DNA of 64,000 nt from Chrysophaeum taylorii (GCA_029834535.1 JAQMWT010000389.1:1-64000), one strand, 5' to 3'. Positions 30,763-41,800 are shown, counted from the stretch's first letter. Numbers and translations are program-made. Notes: generated by a model not told the origin, from the sequence alone.

Positions 30763-30895
30763 TTATTGGTGCTGAAAAATTCTGGAAAATAATATTTGGG
30801 CAAGCAAGAAGGGCGGGTGACGTTACCCCTTCAAGTTCGCTGCACATCAAATCCTCCCTCGGTGTTTTTTTTTTTCTTCTTTCCTTTCCCGCGAG
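30763..30895. promoter_or_regulatory. compact divergent promoter region
   Basis: 133 bp separate the start codons of the SOD-like (-) and receptor kinase (+) genes, so both promoters must overlap here unless a kinase 5' exon lies elsewhere. A pyrimidine tract (about 30866-30888) followed by CGCGAG just before ATG 30896 could also be a 3' splice site. Confidence 0.45.
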
Positions 30896-33889
30896 ATGAG
30901 CTTTGATCAGCAGCTCGAGGAGGCCCTCGTCGTCGGCGGCGAGGCCAAGATCTCGGGCTCGGGGAGGTTGCTCGCCGTTGGCGGGGGGGACCAGGTGTCG
31001 ATCTACGGCTTGGGCGACACCTCCTGGGCTCTCGTGCAGAACCTGACGGCGGCGAGCAACTGGACATTTGTAAACGTCCTGGCGCTCGACGGCGCCACGC
31101 TCGCTGTGGGCGCCCTCGACACCATATACGTCTTCGTTGCGAACGATGATGACGTGTGGTCGTTGAGCCGCGAGTTGAACGTGAACGAAACCGTCACCTC
31201 GGTCGCGTTGGCGGGGTCTCGCCTGGTCGTCGGTACGGCCGCGCGAGCGTTCGTCTTCGTGAATACGTACCAGGGCTGGACGCTGGACTGGGAGATTGTT
31301 TCCGGGGCCGGAACCTCGTGCGACATCGCCGCGAACGCCGACGTCGTTGCGTGCGGCGCGCCGTGCGACGTTTCCGAGTGCTCGGCGGGACGAGTCTACG
31401 TGACAGACTTGGAAGAAGAAGGCGAGACCACCGACTCGCTCCCGCCTGCCGGCGTCGAGGGCGGGCAGGGCTTTGGCGTCTCGTTGTCCATCTCGGACGA
31501 CGGCGAGCTCGTGTTTGTGGGGGACACGACCACGGGATCGCTCGACGTATTCCGCGACTACGGCGCGTCGTGGATCCTAGAAGATATTTTTTTGCCCGAC
31601 GACGTCGACGACTTCGGGGCGGCCGTCGTCACGATCGATGACGACTTTGCTCTCGTCGGAGCGCAGGGAGCGGCCTACCTCTTGGAGTCGCGGGAGAGTA
31701 CCGCGGCCTGGTTCCTGGTCCAAACGCTCGCCGTCGACGACGATTCGACGAGCGTCGTCGTCGCGCTCACCGATTACTTCGCGGCCGTCGGCGCCGCGGA
31801 CACTGTGTACGCGTGGCGAAACACCCAGGCCACCACGAGTCCCACCGCTTTGAAGCCTTCTGCGGCTCCCACCACCACCACCTTGTCGTCGTCGCCGTCC
31901 ACCAGCGGCCCGCGACCGTCGGGGACCGCGTCGTACTTCGAGCCGACCGGGCTGGCGAGTTGGTCGCCCTCGCTCGCGCCAACCGCGCGCATCTTTGTCA
32001 GCAGCAGCAGCAGCAGCAGCAAGAATTCCTCCTCCTCAAAAATCAGTACCGCCATGATCGTCATCGTCGTGCTGGTGGTCTGCAGCTTTGCGATCGCTGT
32101 CGTCGCGGCGGTTGTCGCGCGCCTCCGACGACGGGCGTCGCCCGGGAAAGTCGAGACTTCTTCGGGGAAAATAGAAAGTGGCTCGCTCGTCGGAACCAAC
32201 GACGACGACGACAAGGCGCCGGCGTCGCAACGCGACAACCAAGTCGAGGAGCTGCTCGGCACGGGGCGGGGGCTCTGCCTGAGGCTTCTCTCGGCCGACG
32301 ACGCTCGTTCGCTGCCTTTGCTCGGCGGGGCGTGCCAGGTGGCGCAAGCCATCCTGTACGAGGTCGATAGACTGTTCGATAAGTGCGACGACGTCGTCAC
32401 GGCGGGCGCGCGCGTCGTCTCCGTCCTCGAGATGTTGGATTACCTCGCGACGACGAAAAGAGATCGTATCGCGAGCGCTGCCAAAAAAAAGTTCGCGGAG
32501 CAGTCCATGGCCGAGCTCATGGACAAGCTCGGTCACTTCCTCGAGGCGGTGCGACAGTTTGGGGAAAAAGGGTGGCTCCGCGCGAAATGGACCGAGCTCG
32601 GGACGAGCGGGCCGCGGCTGACGTTGGTCGACGCCGAAATCGTCGCGTGCCTCGAGGCGCTCGGCGGGGCTTACGGAATCTGCGATTCGATTAAGCCCGT
32701 CGAGCATCGGTACAAACTCGACGCGGCGATGTCGCGCCAATTGGACCGCGTGGTTTCCTCGGGCGTCGAGCCGCGGGATGCCGCGGAGATCCTCAAGGAC
32801 GACGAGCGGGCGGCTCGGCTCCTCGCCGCGGCCGCGAATTTGGGCGATCCGAGGGAAGCGGTTTCCGACGAGGACGACGCGAGCAAAAAGGTTCGAGCGC
32901 GACAACCCCCCGAGGTCATCAAAAGACGACGCAACTCGAATTTGCTCGTAAAGTACGAAGTCGAACTCGACGACATCTCGCCGCAGCCGTTTTCGCGCAG
33001 CGGCGCGACGCAGTGCCACATGGCGTCTTACGCCGACCAGCCCGTCGTCCTCAAGGTCGTGCCGACGGGCGGGCTCACCGAGGCGCAGCACGCTACCTTG
33101 ATGCGCGACCTCTCTCGCGAGCTCGCCATCATGATCGGGCTGTTGTCGCCGTTGGTGATTCGCATCTTCGGCGTCGTGGTCAACGATCCCGAGTTTGTCG
33201 GCCTCGTCCTCGAGTACGCCCGAGGCGGGAGTCTACGGAATTACCTCGACGACGCCAAGCACATCTCGGCCCACCAGAAGTGCCGGTGGTGCTACGACAT
33301 CGCGCGCGGCATGGCCTACCTGCACCAGCACGCCGTCGAGCATCGCGATTTGAAATCGGCCAACGTATTGTTGACCTCAAAGCTCCGGTGCAAGGTCGCC
33401 GACTTTGCTCTCGCGCGCTCCGAGCACCTCCGCACGCTCACGACGGTCTGCACGCGCCACGGCGCCGGGACGGCGCCATTCATGGCCCCCGAGCTCCTCG
33501 ACGAGAACCTTTTCACCGCCAAGTCCGACGTCTACAGCTACGCGATCGTCGTCTGGGAGATCCTGACTCGAGACGTTCCGTGGGAAGGCCAGAACCAGGC
33601 GCGCATCGCCCTCGGCGTTGTCTACAAGAAGCAGAGGCCCCCGGTGCCTTCCGCCTCCTGGGAAAGGGGGATTCCCCCCGAGCTCGTGGACCTCATGCAG
33701 GACTGCTGGCAGCACCATCCCGAGGACCGTCCCGACTTCAAGCTCATCGTCGCCAGGCTGCGGCCGACGTCGCAGCAGCAGGAGGAGAACCAGTCCAACT
33801 ACAACCTCGTCTTCACAAAGCCCGTTGGCACGCCCACGGCTCTGAGCGCCGCGAGCGCCGCGAGCACCAATCCCCTCGAGACTGACTGA
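30896..33889 (+). CDS. receptor-like protein kinase: beta-propeller ectodomain, TM, TKL-type kinase
   Basis: 997 aa without introns. Residues about 1-310 are repeated beta-propeller/FG-GAP-like blades (LLAVGGGDQVSIYG, TLAVGALDTIYVF, RLVVGTAARAFVF, FALVGAQGAAYLL, FAAVGAADTVYAW). A Ser/Thr/Pro stalk with a poly-Ser run leads to one membrane helix (AMIVIVVLVVCSFAIAVVAAVV, about 382-403), a helical juxtamembrane domain, and a kinase domain from about 680: Lys in PVVLKVV, HRDLKSANVLL, then VADFALARS, APFMAPELL, DVYSYAIVVWEILT. Two features are unusual: DFA replaces DFG, and the glycine loop is degenerate. No signal peptide precedes the propeller, so a 5' exon may be missing. Likely a surface receptor; the ligand is unknown. 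Confidence 0.88.
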   Translation: MSFDQQLEEALVVGGEAKISGSGRLLAVGGGDQVSIYGLGDTSWALVQNLTAASNWTFVNVLALDGATLAVGALDTIYVFVANDDDVWSLSRELNVNETVTSVALAGSRLVVGTAARAFVFVNTYQGWTLDWEIVSGAGTSCDIAANADVVACGAPCDVSECSAGRVYVTDLEEEGETTDSLPPAGVEGGQGFGVSLSISDDGELVFVGDTTTGSLDVFRDYGASWILEDIFLPDDVDDFGAAVVTIDDDFALVGAQGAAYLLESRESTAAWFLVQTLAVDDDSTSVVVALTDYFAAVGAADTVYAWRNTQATTSPTALKPSAAPTTTTLSSSPSTSGPRPSGTASYFEPTGLASWSPSLAPTARIFVSSSSSSSKNSSSSKISTAMIVIVVLVVCSFAIAVVAAVVARLRRRASPGKVETSSGKIESGSLVGTNDDDDKAPASQRDNQVEELLGTGRGLCLRLLSADDARSLPLLGGACQVAQAILYEVDRLFDKCDDVVTAGARVVSVLEMLDYLATTKRDRIASAAKKKFAEQSMAELMDKLGHFLEAVRQFGEKGWLRAKWTELGTSGPRLTLVDAEIVACLEALGGAYGICDSIKPVEHRYKLDAAMSRQLDRVVSSGVEPRDAAEILKDDERAARLLAAAANLGDPREAVSDEDDASKKVRARQPPEVIKRRRNSNLLVKYEVELDDISPQPFSRSGATQCHMASYADQPVVLKVVPTGGLTEAQHATLMRDLSRELAIMIGLLSPLVIRIFGVVVNDPEFVGLVLEYARGGSLRNYLDDAKHISAHQKCRWCYDIARGMAYLHQHAVEHRDLKSANVLLTSKLRCKVADFALARSEHLRTLTTVCTRHGAGTAPFMAPELLDENLFTAKSDVYSYAIVVWEILTRDVPWEGQNQARIALGVVYKKQRPPVPSASWERGIPPELVDLMQDCWQHHPEDRPDFKLIVARLRPTSQQQEENQSNYNLVFTKPVGTPTALSAASAASTNPLETD

Positions 33890-34028
33890 CTCAGACTCAG
33901 ACTGAGATTGATTGATTGATTGATTTTGTTTGTTTGTTTCACCAACTGTCGTCACAAACTTAAACTTTGACTTGACTTGACTTTCTTTCAAAAACACATT
34001 CAAACGAGAAGGAAGGAAGGAAGGAAGG

Positions 34029-37000
34029 ATGGCCGCCGCCGCCGCCCAAGTAGTAGTATCGACGACGACGACGACGCCGCGGTGTGTGCGGAGCCCCGCC
34101 GCCCAGTCGCTGATGCCGTACTGCGACGTGATGCGGCGCGTCGAGGAGGTGTCGGGCATCGGGAAGAAGGGCGATGCCTGGCGCGAATTGGATGGGAACC
34201 GCATGGTTGTGAGGGCGCGGGGGAATTGCGGGGTTGCGAATTGGGCGAGGTTCCCGAGGATAGGGGACTTGGGTCTCGAGATGCGATACGTCTTCGTGCA
34301 GTACCGGGTCGACGGAGCGCGCGCCGGGATGGACCTGGAGCTCGGGAGACGGCGAACGCAGGAGAAATTTCGAATTTCGCTCTCGACTCGAGTCAAGAAT
34401 CCCGATCCGACGGTCGTCGGAGGAGCGCTGCGCGGAACGCTTCCGGGTGGGCCGGGATGGGTCATGCTGGCTGTGGACCTGGACCGGTGCTGCGCGCGGA
34501 TGGGCCGGTCCCCCGAAAAAACGGCGCTCCGCGCGGTGACCGCGCGCGCGGAAATAAGCGTGCGCGGAGTATGGACCGCCCGCGCCGACTACTCGGTTGA
34601 TCCTCGCGAGGCGCCAAAGCAGATGCAGGACGAGGACTGCGTGTGGGTGCGCTTCTTTCCGTCGGAAGAAGAAGAAGAAGAAGAAGAGGCCGCGCCGCCG
34701 CGCGAACCGCCGAAGCGCGTCGACGTCGCCAAGGCCGCGCCAAAGGTTGCCGCGCCCCCGGCGGACGAAGAGGAGGAAGAGTCGTGGTTCAGGCTCGGTG
34801 CGAGGATAGGCCCGTGCACAATCCTCGCGTGGCCTTTCTACGCCGCGGGAAACGCCGTGTGCTCTACGGATGGAAGAGTCTTATCCCGACAGAACGCTCG
34901 GATTTCCGCGCTCGCCACCAGAGGCTCGGCGGCAGTCGTGGCGACCTACGAAAAATCCGCGACACTCTGGAGCTTCAAACAAAACGAGCTCCGGTGGCTC
35001 TGCGACTGGCAGCCCCACGAGCAGCTGACCTCGAGCCTCGAGTTTAGCGAGGACGCGTCTCTCCTCGCGTCGACGGGCCTCGACTCGAGGAAAAGACATC
35101 AAATTTGCGTCTGGGAGGTGCGACGCCTCCAGACGCAGATCGTCCGCATTCCACGGGTTCCGCCCGTTGCGCTCGTCGCTCGCCAGCTCTTGGATCTCGA
35201 CGTGGTCCGCGCGCGTTGGTCCGTTTTCGAACCGCGTTCGGCCCTCGTCTCGTGCGGCCGCGAGAACGCGAGGTTCTTGCGGGTCGACGGCCGGGGACAT
35301 CTCCCCGGCGCCCCGGCGGCGTTGCAAGAGTACGCGCGAGGGACGACCTTCGTCGACGTTGCATTCGCCGCTCAGGTCGTCCTTGTCGCGAGCTCGAAAG
35401 GAACCCTCCTCCAGCTCTCCTACGTAGACAGGTCGCTCTTGTGCGTGCTGCGCCTCCACGCGGCCGGCATATCGCGAGTCGTGGCTACGACCGAGTACGT
35501 CGCGACGGCGTCGCGAGACGGCCTCGTTCGGCTCTGGCCTCTGGACTTTTCGGACTATCTGATGGAAGCCGAGCACGAGAGCCCGGTGATCGACGTCGCG
35601 CTGGATGGTAGGAAGAAGACACTTCTGTGCGCGACCGCCTCGACTCTCGGGTCCCTCGACGTCGAGACTCGTTCTTACTCGACGCTCGCGAGGAACCACG
35701 TAGGACCCATCAGAGATATCTCGATTTCGGACAACCACAAGCTCGTCGCGAGCTGCGGGGAAGACGGGACCATTCGGGTCTGGGAGTACGGCGGCGCCCA
35801 GACCGTCGAGCTCCTGAGCGCCGACGAAGACAAGGCCGGCCGCGTCTGCTGGGCTGGCGACGACGTCCTCGCGGTCGGGTTCGACTCCGGATCGATCAGG
35901 GTCTTCGGCGATGGCGATTTAAACGAAATCGCCACGACCTGCCAGCACGCCGGCGCCGTGTCCCGGCTCTTCTTCGACGAATTCCTCTACTCGGCGGGAA
36001 CGGACGGCTACCTCGTCCGCTACGACGAGCGCTGGCTCGTCGCCGACTCCGTTCACGTCGACGTCGCCAGGCCGGCAAAGCCGCAATTACGCCAGCAAGT
36101 CGACGCCGCCAAGGCGGGGGACCTCGTGGCTGCTCTGACGTCCCGCGACCCCGCGAGCGCCGCTCTCTTCGACGCGCGCCTCTCTCGCCTCCGCGCGATT
36201 CGCGTCGGCGAGCCCTTGGTCGACGTCGGCTTCGAGAACGCGAGCGTGCTCTGGCTGTCCGCGGCGTCTGGCGTCCGCTACCGTTTCGAGTCGGGGGTGA
36301 GACTCGAGACCTTCGCCGCCGCCGCGGGACCGGTTGCGCCGCAGGACTCGTCGTCATTATCATCATCGGCGGCGGCGGCGGCGGCGTCGTCGAGATGGGC
36401 CAAGCGCGCGGCTTGCCCGGTGCCGGCGGCTCCCGATCTCGTAGCCCTGGCTCCGGGCCTCGTAGCGACCGCCGACGGCCAGATCGTGCGCGTCGCCGCG
36501 CTCGATCCCCTTCACAAAAGAAAAAGAAGGAGGTATGGCGTGCTCAATCACGCCGCGCGCGTCGAACGCCTCGTCTTTGCTCGCGGCGGCGAAGGCCTCG
36601 TCTCGGCGGACGCCGACGGTTGCCTGTACTTCTGGCAGCCTCGCGACCCTCCTCGCGACGCTTCCGCCGTCTCTCTCGGCAGAATTTTCGGCAAAAAAAC
36701 TCTCATCAGAGACGCGTGCTGGGTGCCCGACTGCTGCCTGGTGGGCGCCATAGGGTGTCGTCTACTGAGAGCTCCCGCCGGAGAAAGGCTTCACGACGAG
36801 CCCGTGCTCCTGGTGGCCGCGACGAAAGCATCGGTGGCGGCCGCGACCGCCACGAAGCTCTTCGAGTACGACGCCTCGCTCGAATTTCTCCGGAAAGAAC
36901 TTGAAATTCCCGGCGTCGCCCTTATTTGCGCCGCTTCTTCTTCAATCTTCGCCGCGACTCCTTCCGGGGTCCTCGACCTCGACGCGATGGCCACGATAGA

Positions 37001-37490
37001 GTGCGACGCGGTGGCAATGTGCGCGCGATATGGAGGCGTCGCCGTCGCCACGGCGACTTCCGTCGCAATCGCTGCTAAAGTCCACGACGACGACGACGGC
37101 AGACGCCTCGAATGGCGTTATTCTACGACCCTCGCCGGCGCCTCGCGGCTCGCGTCCTCGGGCGACGTTCTGGCGGCGACCGCCTCCAACGCGCTCTGGC
37201 TTCTTAGAGGAGGAGGAGAAGACGACGACGACGACGACGACTGGGTCTGTGCCGCGCACCTCGCCGAACCCGTCGTCGTGGCCCTTGCCGTCGTTTCGCT
37301 CGACCTCGCTGTCGCGAGCCGCTCGGCCTTGCGCCTCTATCGCATCATCGACGGCTGCTCCCTGCGCCCGGCCCACATCCTCCGCCTCGCCGACGACCCC
37401 GTCGCCCTCTCGGCGGCCCCGGGCCTCGGCGTCGTCTTTGGCCGCTCGGGCACCGTCACCTTCTACCAGACCGACGACGACGACGTCTGA
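34029..37490 (+). CDS. WDR90/POC16-like centriolar protein (CFA20 domain plus WD40 repeats)
   Basis: 1153 aa in one exon. The N-terminal region (about 30-200) resembles a CFAP20/DUF667 domain (LGLEMRYVFVQYRVDG, GGALRGTLPGGPGWVMLAVDL). An acidic/Pro linker (EEEEEEEEEAAPP) precedes two sets of WD40 repeats that fill the rest (VVATYEKSATLWSF, LASTGLDSRKRHQICVWEV, YVATASRDGLVRLWPL, LVASCGEDGTIRVWEY). This order is that of WDR90/POC16, which lines the inner wall of centriole microtubules. It is shorter than the animal protein. Its presence suggests a centriole or basal body, hence a flagellated stage. The family call is by domain order and would be settled by profile search. Confidence 0.72.
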   Translation: MAAAAAQVVVSTTTTTPRCVRSPAAQSLMPYCDVMRRVEEVSGIGKKGDAWRELDGNRMVVRARGNCGVANWARFPRIGDLGLEMRYVFVQYRVDGARAGMDLELGRRRTQEKFRISLSTRVKNPDPTVVGGALRGTLPGGPGWVMLAVDLDRCCARMGRSPEKTALRAVTARAEISVRGVWTARADYSVDPREAPKQMQDEDCVWVRFFPSEEEEEEEEAAPPREPPKRVDVAKAAPKVAAPPADEEEEESWFRLGARIGPCTILAWPFYAAGNAVCSTDGRVLSRQNARISALATRGSAAVVATYEKSATLWSFKQNELRWLCDWQPHEQLTSSLEFSEDASLLASTGLDSRKRHQICVWEVRRLQTQIVRIPRVPPVALVARQLLDLDVVRARWSVFEPRSALVSCGRENARFLRVDGRGHLPGAPAALQEYARGTTFVDVAFAAQVVLVASSKGTLLQLSYVDRSLLCVLRLHAAGISRVVATTEYVATASRDGLVRLWPLDFSDYLMEAEHESPVIDVALDGRKKTLLCATASTLGSLDVETRSYSTLARNHVGPIRDISISDNHKLVASCGEDGTIRVWEYGGAQTVELLSADEDKAGRVCWAGDDVLAVGFDSGSIRVFGDGDLNEIATTCQHAGAVSRLFFDEFLYSAGTDGYLVRYDERWLVADSVHVDVARPAKPQLRQQVDAAKAGDLVAALTSRDPASAALFDARLSRLRAIRVGEPLVDVGFENASVLWLSAASGVRYRFESGVRLETFAAAAGPVAPQDSSSLSSSAAAAAASSRWAKRAACPVPAAPDLVALAPGLVATADGQIVRVAALDPLHKRKRRRYGVLNHAARVERLVFARGGEGLVSADADGCLYFWQPRDPPRDASAVSLGRIFGKKTLIRDACWVPDCCLVGAIGCRLLRAPAGERLHDEPVLLVAATKASVAAATATKLFEYDASLEFLRKELEIPGVALICAASSSIFAATPSGVLDLDAMATIECDAVAMCARYGGVAVATATSVAIAAKVHDDDDGRRLEWRYSTTLAGASRLASSGDVLAATASNALWLLRGGGEDDDDDDDWVCAAHLAEPVVVALAVVSLDLAVASRSALRLYRIIDGCSLRPAHILRLADDPVALSAAPGLGVVFGRSGTVTFYQTDDDDV

Positions 37491-37606
37491 ATAATCAAAT
37501 CTTTTTTTTTTGCCATACAACAACAAACAACAACTCAGCAAAAAAAAAAAACAAACCAAACCCTTCTTGAGTATAGTTAGTTAGTTAAAAGAAAAAGACG
37601 CGTCGT

Positions 37607-38461
37607 ATGCTGAGGTGGTTTGTTGTACTCGCCCTAGCGCGCGGCTTCCAGCAGGCGGGGTTCCAGCAAAGGGGAAAAGCTGTGGTGTATGCGGAAAACG
37701 AGCGCGTCGCCGTTGTGGTGGACTGCGAGAGCGTGGAGGCGCAGGGTGAGCCGTTGGATCTTCTGATGGTAGAAGTGGCGCAATGGGGAACGGCCCTCGT
37801 GCGGCGCGCCTACGGCGATATGTCGACAGCCAAGTGGCGGCGCGCTCTGCTGGACCACGCGTTCACTCCGGTACAGGACTTTACGGCGCCGCGGACGGCT
37901 CTGGTCATCGACTGCATGGACCTCCTCTTCGACCGGGACATCGACGCGTTCGTGTTGGTCTCGAATTCGGGGGGACTCGCGCGGCTCGCCATGCGCATTC
38001 GCGAGACCGACCGAAAGGTCGTCGGGTGCGGCGAGCGCCACGCCTCGCGGGAGCTGGTGGTCGCGTGCCATCAGTTCGTCTACTTGGACAACCTCGGCCA
38101 CGACTTGGAGTTGTGCGACGCGACCGCCGAAAAGCCCAAGTGCTTGACGGGCGCCGAGCTCCGGCAGAACAGGGTCTTAATCGAGTTGCTCACCAAGGCC
38201 GTCCGGGACAACGCGGTCGACGGCGGAGTCTGGGCAACACTCGCAAAAGTTGGCCACGAGATTCTGCGCGTGCTTCCCGACTTCGACTCCCGCGACTTTG
38301 GCTACGCCAAGCTAGGCGACCTCTTTCGCGCGACCGAGCTCTTCGAAGTCGCCTACCGCGGGGAGAAGCGCGCGATGCAGGTGCGCCTGCGGCCGGACCT
38401 TGACCTCCTCGAACAACCAGAGCCAGAGCCAGAGCCGGAGCCCCGCCGAGCCATGGTCTGA
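37607..38461 (+). CDS. NYN-domain RNase-like protein with OST-HTH/LOTUS domain
   Basis: 284 aa. Residues about 30-165 form a NYN (PIN-like) domain: VAVVVDCESVEAQ carries the first acidic position, ALVIDCMDLLFDRDIDAFVLVSNSGGLARLAMRIRE the D-x-x-x-x-x-S-x-D-like core, then RKVVGCG. Residues about 190-255 (NRVLIELLTKAV, GVWATLAKVGHEIL, FGYAKLGDLF) look like an OST-HTH/LOTUS domain. This pair is found in MARF1/limkain-type and LabA-like proteins that bind or cut RNA. The N-terminus (MLRWFVVLALARGFQQ) resembles a leader, which would be odd for an RNA-binding protein unless it enters an organelle. A Glu-Pro repeat ends the protein. The stop codon is 10 bp from a transposon end. Confidence 0.7.
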   Translation: MLRWFVVLALARGFQQAGFQQRGKAVVYAENERVAVVVDCESVEAQGEPLDLLMVEVAQWGTALVRRAYGDMSTAKWRRALLDHAFTPVQDFTAPRTALVIDCMDLLFDRDIDAFVLVSNSGGLARLAMRIRETDRKVVGCGERHASRELVVACHQFVYLDNLGHDLELCDATAEKPKCLTGAELRQNRVLIELLTKAVRDNAVDGGVWATLAKVGHEILRVLPDFDSRDFGYAKLGDLFRATELFEVAYRGEKRAMQVRLRPDLDLLEQPEPEPEPEPRRAMV

Positions 38462-38471
38462 GGGCTGCGAG

Positions 38472-38485
38472 TAGGGTCGGATAAG
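38472..38485 (+). repeat. left terminal inverted repeat
   Basis: TAGGGTCGGATAAG, exact inverse complement of 43108-43121. Similarity may extend a few bases inward (GAACTC here, AAAGCTC at the other end). Confidence 0.85.
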
Positions 38486-38849
38486 GAACTCGGGGGTCCC
38501 GCGCCGGGGCCGAAAATCCCCAAGGATTGGCGGGCTTTTTTGTCCGTCGCCAAGTTGACCCAAAATGGTGCCGATTTTATCTTGGAACGAAGTCCGTAGC
38601 TGCCGATTTGGCGAATCTACTTGGGAGTGAGGTATTTTGGCGCCTCGGTGGAGGCGGGGGCCTAGGTGGCTCTACTGTGCACGACGCCATCGGCTCCAAA
38701 TACAACAACCGGCGCATCGGGAATGTCCGTAGGCCCAATGAGGGTCGTGTGGGCGTTTAGACGGCGCCTTTTGTTCGCTGGGGCCAGTTCTAGTGTCCTC
38801 GTCTTTCCGGGCGTCCTCGGGAGACCGGCGTCGGGGCCCGCGAACGCAG

Positions 38850-41800
38850 CTATGCGTAGTCGTCGTCGTCGACGTCCATCGCGTCCTCCTCCTCCTCCTC
38901 GTCGTCGTCGTCGTCGTATTCGTTGTCCTCGGACACGAAGCGCCAGGAAGCCGGCTTGGAGCCGTCGAAGAAGGCGGGGCGGTTCGCGAGGAGCCACCCG
39001 CTGAAACCGTCGTCATAGGAAACGAAGATCCAACCCAGCCCGAGTTTCTTGCGACCGTCCTTGGAGTTCTCGTCGGATACCGCCTCGATGGTGCCGGGCA
39101 TCCAGTAGCAGCCCGGGTGCCCCGACAACTCCCAGAGAACCTCGACGCGTGACCCGACCAACGCCACGTCAATCGTCGGTAGCAGCTTCGAGCGGCCACT
39201 CGTTGTCCGCGTCCGCTTCCTCGGATGGCGAAAGGCGCGGCACTCCTCCTCAACCTTCGCCTTGAGCTCGTCAACGCTCAAGTGCCGCCTCGCGTCGAGT
39301 TCGAGACGCTGGGCCGTCGCGGTCCCGAGCACTGGCAGCTGCCGTCGGCGCTCGCCCGGGACTACCGCCTCGGCGACCAACTCGCGGGAGTTGGTCTTGA
39401 TCTGCTCGTAGACGTACTCGAGGTGCGCGGTGAGGAATTCTATGTTGGCCTTGGAACCGGCCGAGCCGATCGTCGGGTCCTTGCCCGAGGTGTAGGACTT
39501 GGGTTTGAGGTCGCCCATGCCCATGCCGACGACGTACCTGTCGATGTTCTCCTTGAGGACCTTCGACCGCGCAGCGTCGCTCGAGATCTGCTTAAGTGCC
39601 GCATCAAGTCGCTTCTTGACCGTCGAGAGCAGGGTCCTCCCGACCCGACGAGGGCCTGCTCGTCGACGACAGGCTTGACTTTCATGGCCTCCTGGGCCTT
39701 GGCGTAGTCGTTCACCTGGCGCTCGAGGGCCTTCTCGACGAACGCGGCGGCCGACGGCGATGGTGCTCCTTCGCCGCCTCCGCGCGCGCGGCAGCCTGCT
39801 CCTCGTGGTTCTGCCGACCACGACGAGCCGCCTCCATCAACACTCCTCGAAAGTCGTCGCCGAGCGTGGCGAGACGTCCTCCACCAACTCGATCGCGCAT
39901 TCGAGCCTTCGTCGTCGTTCGACCAGCGACCTCGTCGGCGACGCGTCGCCGGCGCTTGGTCGTAAAACTCGTGGCGGCCCGGTCGAACATGTGGTCCCGT
40001 TGGCACGCGACGACCCCGACGCAGTTCACGACGCTCATGTTGACGTAGGAGGCGTTGTAATACTTCAATACGCCAAACTCGCCTTCGACCTCGTTCGAGT
40101 TCCGCCGCGCGCCGTCGAAGGCCCTCCGGAGCTCCGACGTCTGGTTGACCGCCGCGAGGTCGCCGTCGCCGACGTAGCGCATAGACTGCCCCCCCTCGAA
40201 CGTGCGGCGCATGCCGCGGCCCCAGGCCCGGAGCGCGTCGAGCATGGTCTTGGCCTCTGGATCATTGGTGTCAGTCGGAACGTAGAGCCGCGCCCGAACG
40301 GCCGCGACGTCGCGGATCGTGGACTGGCCGTCGACGGACAGCTTCGCCGACCCGGCCCGCGTCTCGAGGAACTGGGCGTAGGTGGCGATCTCAGTGTCGA
40401 AGGCCTCGTAACCGGCGGTCGCAACGAGTTGTGGATTATCCTGGCAGACTTGGAAGAAGGCATGCACTCGCTCGAGAACGCCCGCCATGTCGAGAACCGA
40501 CCAACCCTCGAGGGCGTCCGATGCGGCGAAAAATCGGAAAGGCACCGTGAGCTTGTCGTCGATGATCGCTCGGGCTCGAATGGCTCCGGCGACCTCCTGC
40601 GAGGACAAGGTCGAGAAGAGGTTGTTCCTGAGGATGTTCTGCGGCGCGTAGCTCGCGTTCTCGAGGAACTCGACGAGAAACGGGAGGTTGTGGAAGATGA
40701 CCCAGGCCGCGTTGGTGCACGCGTCCTGCCGCGTCCCCTTGTCCGTGCGGCCGAGCGTGAGGTAGAGCTCCGACGGGTGCTTCTCCTCGAGGAATGCCCG
40801 GAGAGGGGTCCCGAAGCCCTTCCCGTAGCGATCCACACCCTCGCCGATACACTTGGACAAGGCATGAATGACCTTGTTCAACTCGCCGGTGAGGCGCAGG
40901 TGCTTCGCCTCCGAGCTCTCGATGCTATCCTTCAGCAGCGTGTCGAGCATCTTGGCCTCCTCGGCGGCGCCGCCGTCGAGCCATGTGTTGCCTGCTCAAC
41001 AAATTGCTGGTGGGACGGCACGACGTACCGAGATGTCGCTGGCAGTTCCCGTGAAAGACACGAGTCTTCGCGTCGCGCTCGTCTTGCGTCATCAAATTCC
41101 ACAGCTCTTCCCCGATCTCCTTCTGCACCGCCGCGAGGACATGCTCCTGGAGCTCGCGGACCGATGCGATGGCGGCGGAGGCGTTGTCGGTAACGATGGC
41201 CCGGCCGGCGAGATTCTGCACGCCGGCGCTGCCGGCGGCCGGGAGCGCCTCCGCAGCAGCGTCGGCTCCGTAGAGCTCCTGGTAAACTTGATTAACGAGC
41301 TGGAGCGCTCGATTCAGGTCACCAAACCGATCGTTGATCGCCTTGGCCTCGCCAGGCGCGCTCTGGTCGGAGATCTCGCTCGCGCCCAGCGTCCAGTTCT
41401 CCGTCACGCCGCCGCGTGTGACGCGAAGTTGGGTAGTCGCGATCTCCTTGCCGTCGAGCGGCGACGCGTCCGTCGTCGCGTCGACGACGTCACCGTATCC
41501 CACGGCGAGGGCGACGGCGGCCTCGTGAAGGACACCCATCTCGGAGCGCAGGTCGCGAATGAAGCGTGCGGACGGGAGCTCCATGTCGCGCACTCGCTCC
41601 GGGCCAACGACCGCCTCGACGACCGAGACCAGGACCTCGGGGATTTCCGCAGGCGCAACCCGCGAGGCGAGCAGTTTCATACTCAGCACCCTGAGCTTCG
41701 AGTCCCACGGAGTGCCCTTGCCGGATCCCTTGCCGGACGGCTTCCGCGGTACCCACACACTTCGGCGTTCTGCTTCTCGAGGACCGGGCCTGGACGCGGT

